NCBI GenBank assembly: GCA_000310025.1 | Contig: FN649737.1 | Span: 3,717,018-3,781,017 of the forward strand | Reading direction: 5' to 3' | Length of the DNA stretch: 64,000 bases | Origin: Ectocarpus siliculosus | Lineage: Eukaryota; Sar; Phaeophyceae; Ectocarpales; Ectocarpaceae | Shown here: piece by piece, positions 35,119-48,200 of the stretch | Position numbering within the stretch: the first letter of the stretch is position 1 | Layout of the letters: each line of letters begins with the position of its first letter | The notes under the pieces: model-generated | What the model was told of the DNA's origin: nothing | The model's database searches: none | The model's input: the letters and a program-made list of their open reading frames with translations, nothing else | Translations under genes and position numbers: made by a program

Positions 35119-38100
35119 ATGTCTGATACGTGTGATCAACTCGACACCTGCGGGCTTCCGTGCCCAGCGGAGTGGACACCAAAAGCTGATCTGGTCGAGG
35201 TCTACGGAGTGAGTTGCGTTTTGGGACTTTTTCGCCGAGTCATGTGTGGGCGTTAGGATAGATCAATTCCTCGAGTAGGGCTTTGCAATTGGCGACCTAT
35301 CCCCCTGCCGCGCCCCACTGTTAGTGTTTTGGCTGCTGTTGTTGCTGCTGCCGCTGCCGCGTGTCCCTCTCACGAATTACTTGTTTAGGGTAGAGTCCCG
35401 CTGTTTATTGCACATCTTCTCTACTGCCTACAATAGTCTATGTAGCATACCTACACTCACACCTCCCGCTGAGAGGAACATTATTGGCAGACACACAATC
35501 CGTGGGGCGACTCGTTTCGCTGTTTCCTGCTCCTAGTGCTCCCTACAGTACTACCGTTTGCCATTTAGCACCCTGTGAAGTCGTACAAGGCTCGGACTCG
35601 TCAGCAGCATGCGCGCGATTCGAATCCAGAAGACGGTTTTTTTCCAAGAACTTTATCGAAAACCGTTCACATCCGGACCGTCCAACTGATGCGGATTCCT
35701 TTGGACCTCCTTCCAGGGCCACTACCCAAGATGGGCACGAAGCATGCATACTGCCGTAAAATTAAGGTGTAGCTCTGGAGTTACTTGTACTGTAGACTAA
35801 ATTGTATTCCGTTTCTACAAGAGACAAGCTCACGCGCATTGCAAATAAATGTGCTCCCACGTCTCTTCCTTCTCTATCTCCTCTCTATCGATGCCTGGAT
35901 GATGAGGAAACCGGCCCCCCACCGTTGCATGTTTTATCTAGGTGGCCGTGATCGTGTCTATCGCGTTCTTCGTGTCCATCGGCGTCGCCACCATATTCCT
36001 CATCAAGGGCAAGGTCAGTGGCAACCTACAGTTGTGTTGCTGTCCGCCATGTCTCATTTCACAGAACATCGATGTGTTCCCCTCTTNNNNNNNNNNNNNN
36101 NNNNNNNNNNNNNNNNNNNNNNNNNNNNNNNNNNNNNNNNNNNNNNNNNNNNNNNNNNNNNNNNNNNNNNNNNNNNNNNNNNNNNNTTTCCTAATACAAG
36201 CCGTTTCACAACTTGAATTACATACTCTAGCGCAGTAGCACACATTTATCAGCTACGTATGCTACGCAAGCTAAGCTATGCAAGCGACGCCTGCGCATGC
36301 CGCCAGTAGTTAAAGGCCCCTCCTCCAAGCACTTCGTAGAAGGACGTCGGTGCATTATTGATGAGGTTGGAGTCAAGGCGATGGGCTTGCCTACACAGAA
36401 GACCTTCGAGCCAGGACCCACCCATGGCAATAAGCTTCGTTCGTGAGCCCGTAAGACGTCGGCTAAGGTATGCAAGTGACGCCTGCGCATGGCGCCAGTG
36501 GTCTGCCCACGCGGCCGGAGGCACAAACACTGGGCGCGAAAACGCCGCCAGTGTTACAGCCTCCATGTTACCACTGAGGACGCGAAACCGAGTCTCCGGG
36601 GTTACCACACTGAAGACGCGAAACCGAGAGTCTCCGGGGTTACCACTGGAAATGTTTATACTTATGAAGTAGAATGATATTCTTCGGGGGTGCAACTGCC
36701 GGGCAGACTGGTGTAGCTGTTTCGACATCATGCTAAATATATACTACTCACAGGATGTTGCACTACATTAGACTTGATGTTAGACTGCACCCACCACGTG
36801 GACGCGATTTTTTTTCGCCACGCGATCCCACGCGACATGCCACACGTGAATGTGCGAATCTGCGAAGAAATTGCTCTTCCGTGTTATAAGTGAGGTGGTA
36901 CCCGTGGAGGAACTCAGATGTTCCAGGCAGCAGTGCGAACGTTAACAGCAAATTGTCGGATTGCGATCACGGCAAGACCTTGCTGGTGACTTCACCAATG
37001 GTCATGGTCCTGTTTCAAACTGCAACCACATCCAATGCTTCGGCGTTCCACCTGTCTGTTTCTCTTCATTTATCCGACGCACATGTGTCGTCTACAACAC
37101 CAAAATCCTATGCAGAGAGCGGACCACTGCGGCTTGCTGTAGACAACAAAGAGCGCATGTGGATGTCTGTTCCCACCAACTTCCCGGCTTCGGTCCGGTG
37201 TTGGAAACATTGCATCCGGCTTCCTTCGAACGTTCCACGTACCACATGTATGTGCTTCTGCCGACATATATGCTGCAAGCAACATGCACTGCAACATCAA
37301 TAGCATTCCACAGATGTAGCACTGCTGTACACTACAAAAACGCGACTCCTTTTGTCCACACATCACATGAGCACCCTGTCAAGCTGTGTTACCACACGTG
37401 TGTCTTGTGATCCACAGCAACGGCGGATATGGCAAGCATGCTCGAACAAGAATCATAACAATCAAACATCATCATGATCTTCCGATTCAATCGAATTCAA
37501 ATATCATTTCCAATAGAAACACGGAATGGTTCACAACAACAATCAACTCGTCATCTACCTGCGACGATACGCGTGTCGTCCATAGCCGGGACGCTGCAGT
37601 CGCCACCACCACGCGGCGCCCTACGGACTACTACTGCATACTCTGGTGGAACCCATCTTCTTGCGAACGCTGAGGTATGACACCTGAAGCATAGTACGCG
37701 TTCGCAGCCATTGATCAACACCATACGTTGGACTCTACAGTACGCTATTAATAACATGTTCGGATGGCGACGCGTCCACCAGACGACTATGGCCTAAATA
37801 AACATAGACATGCGAACAGATGTCCCACCTACACCGAATTAATCCGATGAAAACTCTACCTGTTGTTTGCATATAGTTGTCGTAAACGCCTTGACAACAT
37901 TGTCGTATGATCCCTCAACGCTGTGTATTTTCATCTCCTTCCTGCAGAAATCAATCAACGAAAACTGGGCGATTCTGTACAACCCTCGTCATCAGTATTT
38001 ATAGCGAGCGCCGAGCCTAAAGACCATGCGGGATTCGCCTCTCTTTTGATCGATAACTCTTGCCTCTCCCACAACACGATTATTTCCGGCTTTCATCCAT

Positions 38101-39202
38101 TACATCTACCAGCGAAGCCCGGCAGCCTTACCACGCATGGTGGCCGCCCGCCCTATTGGGGGGCGGGGGGCCAATCGTTCCCCCTATGTACCATAGTCTG
38201 TTGCCCCGTTCTATCGCCATGATACAAAGCTACAATACATGATAAAGTACTCCGGAGTGTGAACTTTTGAGAGAACAACATCATTGATTGTTATCAGGAG
38301 GTGATGAGGTGAAAGATGAAAATAAACGTAAGCACAACCTAAAACAGGCAGCAGGACCAGTTGACAACTGGCTAATGCAACTGCCAGTGACGATGTGGGT
38401 GTTTCCCAAGCTCGTAGAGTATACTACAGTACAATTTTTTTTTATTGTTGTCTTCACTTTTAATCAGCGCTCACAGCGCTTGTGCCGTTTGCTCCAACCC
38501 GTGGTCATACGGAAGGGGTCCTCTCCCTGAGCCCCCCTACTCACCCCTCATCATCATGCGGTACTTCGCCTTCGATTCTTATTGCAAGAAGAGTGCAGCA
38601 CTCTCTTCCCTCTGAGTACACACGAACCCCAGGACTTTCCACCTACCCAGAAACGGAAGCGAGAGAGAAAATCTCACTTTACAAGGAAGCTCGCTTATTT
38701 GGCTGTTCCTTGTAGAGCCGGATTCTTAACCCCAAAACTATCAAGATCCAGTATCGACAACATTCCGGCTGGAAAAATGTTCGGCCTATCTCGTAGTGAA
38801 CCGGATTTGTCAGGCGGATTCTCTTTGGGGGGGTGTAGATCGAACCCAGTCGACCATAAGAACGAGAGAAGAAGCCTGCTGATTGAATGATGATGTGGAT
38901 AGCAGTTCCAGTCCTGGGTGCAGGTTCAAAGCCGCCTCCCCACCTGAGCTTTCTCTTCTCTACCAGTCTTTATCCCGATTATAGTTTTCCGTACTGTTGA
39001 TCTTTTTTCGGTTGGATAACAAATCGCGCCTTGGAGGAATTTTCTGGTGTCCATTTTCCTTTCTTTATTGTTAGAAAGGTGTACCCCTCCCTATGGGGGG
39101 CAGTTGGCTTGTGGCCACGGAAGGCGTCCGCGTCAGTTGGACCAGTAGTATACGGACATTAGAAGGTACTGAGTGGAGACCGGAACGATGTTTAATGTGA
39201 AG

Positions 39203-39248
<46 letters not shown>

Positions 39249-42200
39249 GTCCGATCAAGAGAGGGGGGTTATAAACACCAACAGGCGGGGGGGGGCATGG
39301 TAAACGGGGCACGAGAAGGAGGTTTTCAAGACATTCCTGTACAAAGGAAACGGGACCGAGCTATAGCTTGCTCGGCTCCTCCTGTTATCGGTGGGCGAGG
39401 TCCGTGTTTCTTCCGCGCTTGCCCCTATTCGCGCTGTCCACCCGAGCACAGACAGATAGACGCAGCGCAACTTCACTGTTGAACCCCCCGTATCGCCCCG
39501 CGATTCGACCTACAGTACCCTCGAACTGATACCATTCTCCATCGCATACACACTACAGTTGTAGACTGTAATGTGGTTCTCCCCGTTTACCCCGGCACCC
39601 CCCGTTGTCGAGAGATCTCAAAGGAGGAGACAGGCATGCCATTCTTCGCGAAGCAACACAGGCGAAGAAGATGGGGTCAGAGGAGGTGGCCCCAAAAGTC
39701 GATGGCGCTATAAGGCCTGAAGGCATCGAACGCCCAAACCGGCTGACCAATGGAAATATCATGTGTGTGTTATTTTTAGCATCGACCGCGGTAACCGGCT
39801 AACAATTAGAAGACGTCAGTATCAGTGCGGTTGAAAACATAAAAGGCATTCTAGAGGGCATGTGTGTGTGGGAGGGCTGGTTTATAGTGATGAAAAAGAA
39901 AAAGTAGAAATCAACTCAAGCATTACAGTTTGTTGCCTCCTTGAGGAAATAGCCCTCAAGTTCAGCACTCGAAGGCCATTCCGGGGGAGGAACGCCTAGA
40001 CAGCAGTGGTCCTTCTCGCGGTTGCTTCGCTTTTCGTTGTTTTTCAAGTTTCCGATTTTCGAAGGAGTTTTGGTTCCTCTTCCGCCACCCCACGCGTCAG
40101 CGTATGGGGTGCGGCTAGAACTCGAGCCCGGGCCGACTACTCCAATCGTTGTCGAAACTTTGTGCCTGACCAAGCGTCGTTGGCGGTGTCTATTGTAAAG
40201 AGAGTGACTCGATAACGATACTATTACTTGGGGCCAAACGATCGATATTACACACAATCATTCATCGAGAGGAGTAGCGCTCTCTGCATATGTGCTCGCT
40301 TACAACGCAAACGACATCACGGACGGCACAGGAAGTACCCAAGCGCGTGTACACGACATAGGCAAGCACCGCCGAGGGAAGGGGGAAAAAAATGGCGTTG
40401 CTCCTATGTGACCCAGGTTGGTGCGTCCAAAATTGTACCGAACGGTGTAGTCCAAACAACACAACAGCTATCCTCTCAGGCGTGAAACGGTGCGGGAAGC
40501 TGGAGGTGATATCTATCTGCCCCTTGATTTCGACTCTTACTTGGTCGTTAGCTGAAAATCCAACGGTAGTACATAGTCGACTCGGCAACGGTCTTACTTG
40601 CTGGAGATCCCCTCCGTGCGGCATAACGTTTGCGTTCTACTGCTCCGCCGGCGTCGATGTGATTGGTTCCCTGATCCTGCGATCATAATTTCAGGTGGAG
40701 AACTTCTTCGTGGGAGGTCGGAGCTTGCCCCTCTTCGTCATTGCGCTTACTCTCGCCTCCCAGAGTATCGACTCCAACGCCACCCTCGGCAACGCCGACC
40801 TCGCCTACAAATTCCAGTGAGACCCACGACCGAATCTCAATCGTTTTCCAGTCAGGGCCCTTTGCGCATCTTCTTTCCAGCTCGCACGTGGTTCTTCACC
40901 ATGGTGTTTGCGAGTACACGATGCCGGTTGATGCAAACAGTACAATGCTGGCTGTCCACAAGTGCCAGTATGGCATGCAACCTCGTTGCCAGCGTAGCAG
41001 GTCTCCGCGGTGTATGCTACATCGCTTTTCCGGTTGGTCATGGCGGGAGGTGTTGTCGCGGTGGTCGTGACACCTGGTTTTCGTGAGAGCCGCTCTTTGT
41101 AATGTTTTCGACCACAACAGGTGGGCTACCGAATAATTTCCTTGCCTTGTCCGCGCGGACAGAAACATGTATAATAGCATGCATTCGCACCTCTTGTGTG
41201 TCACGTTCAGGTGATTGCGCCACAAACGTTAGATCGGCGGAAATTCCACCACGGTATTCCTTGCTGTAGGTGCCCCGAGTACCACTGTCTGTCAGCGTTT
41301 CGTCGGCGTTTGTAAATGCCGTGAAACGTCGTAACGAGGGCAGAGCACCAGAAGCGTCTTGCGCTTCCATCCGACAGCATCCATCGTTGCTGTATTGCAT
41401 GTTAGCGCATGTGGTTTCGTGACAAAAGCGGAGGGTGATCTTGGTTTGGTGTTTTACGGTGTCACGTTCGCAGGCACCACACCTGACATTAAGTATTTCG
41501 AGCTTTTCCTCATTTGCCGTAAATGCACTGCAACTGCCGTATTCTCTACCGCCCGTAGTGGTCAAGGTTGTTCCGCTGATACAGCGAGTGACGTCGACGC
41601 CCTTCTCTCAACCCTGCTGCCGTGTGCAACCCCAACTCTTTCCAGCTACTGGGATGGGGCTGTCCTTCCTATGGGACTTGGTCTCAGCCTGGTCATCAAC
41701 GGCCTGTTCATTGCACGCCACATCAACGAGGTGCAACGTACAGAAATAGGGGCTTAACGCCTGCTTTCACTTTTTTTCGGGTTGCGCCACTGCTGTGAAG
41801 CGGCGCGATTGGATATTTTTGGACATCATCGGCGTCGTGGGGAGTCGGCTGTGCGAAGTAGTGTGGTGGTGTCGCCTGGGTGCAAGCTGATGCCATTGGG
41901 AGTTACCCGAGGGAGTCTCTTACCAAAAGAACTTGGTTTCCACGTATGCCCCTCGCAATGTAGGTGGCGCGAGCGAGAAGTTGAACCAATCACGCCTGGC
42001 TGACCGTGCGACAGTATCCTCTGATATTCCTAACCCCCAGCCTCAACGCCGTTTGTTTTCCTCTCGAACAGGCCCAATGCCTCACTCTGCCTGACTTTTA
42101 CGGGAAGGCCTGGGGTCCCGCCGTGGAAGTGCTGGTATCCCTTTTGACGTGTATCTCTTTCATCTGCCTCCTCGCGGGAAACCTGGTGAGTGCTCTAACT

Positions 42201-45200
42201 GCGTCGTGTGAGGTTCTTCAACCCCGCGAGTGCTCCCACCTCGTACGGTTGAGTTCTTGCTCTTGTTGCTGTCCATCTCAATCAAGCTCGCCACCGATTA
42301 TGTACTTGTCGACCAATCAGGTAGGCCTGTCGATCATCATCCGCTTCCTGTTCGGCGGAGAGCTTGCAACGAGCGTGTTCATCGCTGGCATCGTCACCAT
42401 GATCTACACGGGCGCCGGCGGCCTCCTTTCCGTCGCCTACACGGGTGCGTTTTTTCCCGCCACCCTTCTCAGGGTTAGCCCGATTGTGTGAAGTAACCAT
42501 GCTGGATAATGCATGAAATCGGGGGAAGTTGGGTTAGGGATAGGGAAAGAGATAGGGTCTGCGTACCCCCTCCCTGCTCTATTTCCTCATAACAAACTCG
42601 CCAAAATATTGAGCCAGTCGAAGCAAAAAATAAATAGACTGCAGGCCTGTTGACTCTCCATAGTTGTTTGCTGTTGTTGTTGTTGTTGTTGTTGTTGTTT
42701 TTCTTCACATTAAACTCGTGTCAGTTGCTAATCCCAAAATCTAGCAAAGACTCGGCCCGTGGTCACAAAAATGCTAAAGCCATCAGAAGATCTAAAGAAC
42801 ACGCACACTATTAGCAAGAAAAGGGTACACAAGCCCGAAGAGGTACACCTACAATCCCTGCAGCACGTTTGCGTGCTCACAACTGAACTACACGCCCACA
42901 CACTACAATTCGACTACAGCAGCGGCATCACCCCCCTTGTCCCGCACTTCACCAAAATGAATGTTTGTCGACTACAGCGTACTGCTGTCTGAAGTGCTGT
43001 CTGTACAAAAATAACACCATGGTGTATGGTACACAACAAGCTCGGGGCATGCAGCTGCTGTCTGAAGTGCTGTCAGAATGGGTCCGTGGACATACGATGA
43101 AGAAGAACAACTAACCAAAGCCATCATTGCAATTGACAATCGCCCGAATCTATCTATCCAGATAATCTGTGTTAGACACAGCAGTGTAAACATCGACACT
43201 GACTAGGAATCGTTCCACATTGAAGGGGTCTTTCACGATGCAGGTACACAATTAAGGCACCCGGGTTATCCGCGCCATCTCTGCCGCGTCTCTCTACAAA
43301 ACCAGTGACGTCATCACACATACCTAACACCGATATTCAGGAAAAAAACGGAAAATAATTGACAACACAAGAGATGTTTGTCCGTGAGACACGGTTCGAT
43401 GCCGTCCGGATGCTCCGTCCGGTTCCGCTGCTGCTCCGGTGCCGCTGCTCCGGTGCCGCTTCTCCGGTATCGCTGTGGCCAGTCCTAGCACGACCAAACT
43501 CGACCCGCTCCGCTTCGTACACGCTCTCGTTGCTGTCCTTCCCAGTCGGTTCCTCGCTTTCTCCCTCGTTGCACTTAGGGTTCTTGGTCTGAAAATGCTC
43601 GCGCCGAAGGGTCAACCAGCCCAGTCAGCTCGTCACCGCCTGTCCCCTCCTCATTTGATGGCAAAACCTGGTTACTGAGACAGTACAGCTCCCTCTAGCC
43701 AACCTAGGGCCGTGTACATAGTGCCCGTCCACCTTTCTGATGGCGTCTGCCTCCGCGCACAAAGATGAGATGGGCATTGCTGCCTACACCGATGGCCTCG
43801 AGGCCCGCGCATCTGCACCTTTGTACCTGACGCACCAGTGCCGACCCAACTCCACCACTACGCACGCCTCGCGGCGGGTGCGCTGTAGCAAGAAGGTATC
43901 GGTCCCTTGAGGGTGAGTCTAGCCCTGCTCGCTAGAAAGACCCCCCCCCTCGCTTTGGGTCATGCCTAAGCAAAACCTTGCCGAGGCAGCGAGGGGAAGA
44001 AGGTATAGTAGCTGTCAACGAAGCAGGCCGCAGGCACGCTCCATTTTCTCTCAAGGGTATGCAACTTCCACCACAATTTATGCCCCCGCTCCCGCCGATC
44101 TCCACGCCACACCGACCGTTTGTCTTGACCTTGACATAACAGTCTTGTCGTCCCCACCCGCCCCCGAACCCTTCTCATAGCCACATGTTTGCTTCCCCTC
44201 ACGCCCCAACCTCTTGCCCAAAACCCGCATCGCATGCATCCAACGTCCCCTGACTGCGCATCCGTTGTCAAGTGTCCCGAACTTCGCCTCTGCCTGTGTC
44301 CCTACTCTGTATGTATAATCACGGGAAAACATCAGATGTTGCGCAGGCCTCTCTCGGCCTTCTCGGACTCTTGACAACCTCCGCCTGGATGCTAAGCAAC
44401 AGGAGCCCCGACCACCCCAGCCCGAGCATCGGCTTCCCCGGCTATCTCTACCCCGATGACGCCACGTGCGAGGCCTACGAGGTGTGCAGTGTAGTGGGAG
44501 GACTCGGGGTATGACAAGGGAGAAAGGCTGGGGTGCGTGGCAGTAGCACCGCGCGGGTCCCGCCCTTGATTTGTACCAATGCATTTTGTCGATGCTCTTG
44601 TCCGCTCTTTTTTCCACGTTTGTTTTTCGATTTGCCTCATCTCACGCAACAGGGGGTGCCCGCCGTGTACACAGAAGGGGCATGCATGTACAACGAGGAC
44701 GTCTGGGGGGCCGGCGGCGTGGACAATGGCGCCTACCCCTTCGGAGACAAAGACGTACGTCACTTGTCTAATATGTCTGCGTTCTGTTGGCCGCCGCTAA
44801 CGAAAGTTGTTAGAGCCGGTGGTGGGTGATTGCTGTCGGTTTGGAGACGCTACCAGCCTACGACTACTTCCCCTTGCGCTTGATCGTTTTTGATCACCAA
44901 ACCCTCATCAGCGCACTGTTTTCTACCTGGCATACTACCTGCCGTGCCCTGGCTAGATTGCGGATTGGAATCCGCTGTTCGTTAGGTGTGTGCTGGTTCA
45001 GGTTCCAGGTACCGACATGCCCTCGTTCGCTGCGTACCAATGCTGTTTCCCGTTGCGTGCCTCAGGTGTTCAACGACGGCATGATGGACATCGATGCCTA
45101 CAACCCGTTCCCCAACGCCATTCTCTTCAACTGGGCCACTATCTTCGTGCTTGGGTTCGGCAACCTTGCTGCACTTGACTTCCAGGTACGTTGCGTCACA

Positions 45201-48200
45201 CGGTATGCTTGCCCACATTCCTGTTGTTTTTTGTTGCTGCCCCTCTTCTTCTTTCCTCATGTCTGCGGTCTAACTTGCAGACCGTCTTCGCCCACGCGCA
45301 TGCGCTTGAAGCACTTTGGAACCTACAGTACTATATTTCTCGCTTTTCCTTCGGTACATGTGTGTTTCGCACGGGCTTTCCATGGAGGCATGAAGTTGCC
45401 GCGCGGCACCTCCCCGTCCCTCGTAGGTTGTCCAGCTTCGCTTCCTATCGTCTATGTCGGTGTATCACTTCGCGCCCTCAAGTTGTAGTCTAGCGGGTGG
45501 CCCCGCAAGCCTTCGAAATAGCAGCTAGATTGGGAATACGAATCTCGGGAGTATGGTGTGCCGCCGTTCTTATCTACCTGTGGCGTTTGGTCGCGAGTAT
45601 GGACCTGAGCCACAGCACTACTCAACGTTCTCCGCCTTGAAGTCGTGAAGAGTGAACGGTTGCCCTGTGGACGATTGTGTTGTGACTCTAGATTAGAGCT
45701 CTGCAGTTCGATGGCAAGCATGACGAGTGGATTTGATAAGCGGTGATGAAGTGCTGAACGTTTTACCCCAACGCTGTCACCTCGCTCGCTGAAGGTGTGA
45801 TGTTGCGTTTCATCATCATTGCCCGTTGGCCGCGCTGTGAGCCGGCCAAAACGAATGCGCGCGTCTCAGCAGAGCACCTCTTTTAGACTGGGCGTGCGTG
45901 TTTCGTAAACACTTGCCAGATCCGACGACTACGCCTTCCGATATCGTTGATGTCCGGTAGGGTGTGTGGAATGGAACACTACCATATTGTACGTCCTGCA
46001 CATTGGCGCAGTAGCATGGCTTCCTTTCTAAAATCTGATGGCTCGAGGGACACAACGTGACGTCAAAGTTTCGCATCGCCGACCCATCTGTCGTTCGCCA
46101 CCGGGCCCCTATTGAAGATGTACTTCGTTGGCGACGAATCTCTTTCTGGTTCCTGTTAACGTCTATGCGCAGGCTCGCTGCATGGCTGCCAAATCACCCA
46201 AGATTGCCACTATGGGCAACTTCATCGCTGCTGGATTGACGTTCATCGTGGGCATCACCTTCTCTTTCATGGGTGGCTACACCCGTCTCAACTACGGCCC
46301 TGACAGCCAGTTCGCGTCCTTTACGGTGAGCCAACCGGTCCAGTCACGTAACGCCTAACTCAAGGCTTGGAACTGGTACTTGTTTCGCCATTCCCCAATC
46401 CAACCAATTGTATCTCCTCACTGAATGAATCCAGAGGGTTGATCGAACTTAAATGGCCAATACATCGAAATTGACCGTCCCATGAACCGAAAGGAATCGA
46501 TTTTCGAATCACATGAAAATCCTATTCCATGTCTAGGCGATTTTGATCGTAGCCTACCACACTTCGAATCGATGTTGCCGTCCTTGTGTCGATGCTTGCA
46601 TGCCAGGTCGACACGTGCTCCAAGTTCCTAGACCTTCCCACTTGCGCTGCCTGGGAACCTGACGCCACCGCCTTCCTCAAGCTCACCACTACACAGGTCA
46701 GGCGCGCGCGTGGTTGCTGGAGTGTCGAAAACACCACACTAGAATGAAATGGAATATACCTAAATCTCATACTTGTTGTATGTTCGTCTTGTTTTGTTCA
46801 GGTATTCAGGGGGTGGGGATACCAGTTGCGACTAGGTCTGGTGGATTGTTTGCTCGAAAAGGATTATTCCTGCGTCGGTATGGTTGGGGAGTGAACCAGG
46901 TTCGCTTGTGGTGTAGGCTGTGTAGAGGGTGGTCTGTTTGTTGCGTGTGTGCGCGGCAGGGGAAGTGATGAACTTCCAAAGCCATGCGCTGATCACATAC
47001 ACTGCACGCACGCGTCCCCCCTACAAAGCACACTGTAACGTGATGCTGAGGACCACCCTCACCTTCAACACCTGAGGAAATCTTGACACGCCAGGCACCC
47101 GCCCGCCCTCATGTACGTGATTGCACGACACACGAAACAGCTGCCGACCTTCCTTGGATGCTGGGTGCTGATCGGTATCTGCGCGGCTTCGATGTCGACG
47201 TCCGACGGTGCTATTCTCGCCATCTCCACCGTCCTCTCGCACAACATCGCGCGTAAGGTATAGATCAAGGGCAGCACACCCAGGCTATCGAGTTACGATG
47301 GCTAGTGGTTTCAACGGTACCCTCGTTCAAAGAGTATCGTCCTTGACCTCAAGGCAACAACTGATCTTGACAGGCACTACTTTAAGTCGTTGTGGGACAG
47401 GTCGTTGTATCATTATCCATGAGTGATGCCGAATGGTAGGCACCATGAGTGTAGCATGAAAGTCAACTCGCGGTTTGCAGGTAAGGACCTTCTCTGTCTC
47501 CCGGCGTCGTGTCCGGCCTGCTCTGTTGCTAACCAATATCACCACTCTATGTGTTCTTTGTTGTGTACCCTCAGCACCAACTTGGTCGTCGTCATATCCC
47601 CTTGTGTATCCCATTGTATGCTCCAGGCCATTCCCGGAGGTGACCGGTTCAGTGACGTCAAGCTGCTCACGATCGTGCGCGTCAGCATCATCCCCGTAAC
47701 CTTGATTGCTTGTATCGTGGCTTCAACATACAATGAGACTGGATGTGAGTCAAACAATCACGTTCTTCGGCTGTTCTTCTGTCTCCCTGTCTCTGTTCTT
47801 GGTCTTGGTTTTGCGGTAAAGCCATTGATACTGAAGCCTGGTGGGTAAGGGGGTACGCCGGGCTTTCGTCTCCCGTGAGATATTGATTTGAACGCAAGAA
47901 TGGAAACACTGGCACGCGTTGATGATGGTACACAAATCTACGGCTCCAAACGTCAACTATGATGATACCCATTGGTTTTGAGCTCGTCAACGAGTGAATG
48001 CCAACAAGAGCGACACTCACAATCGCTGCCAGGATGTTGGTGCTGTTGTTGAGAACATAGGATGCTGTCACGATAGCGGACGATGAAATCGATACGATGA
48101 TGCTGGCGCGGCGTTCGATAGAACTGATGGTCGTTGTCTCAACGATCGTGACGCTTCTTGTGCGCAGACCTATTGATCGTGGCCTTCGACATCGTGCTTG

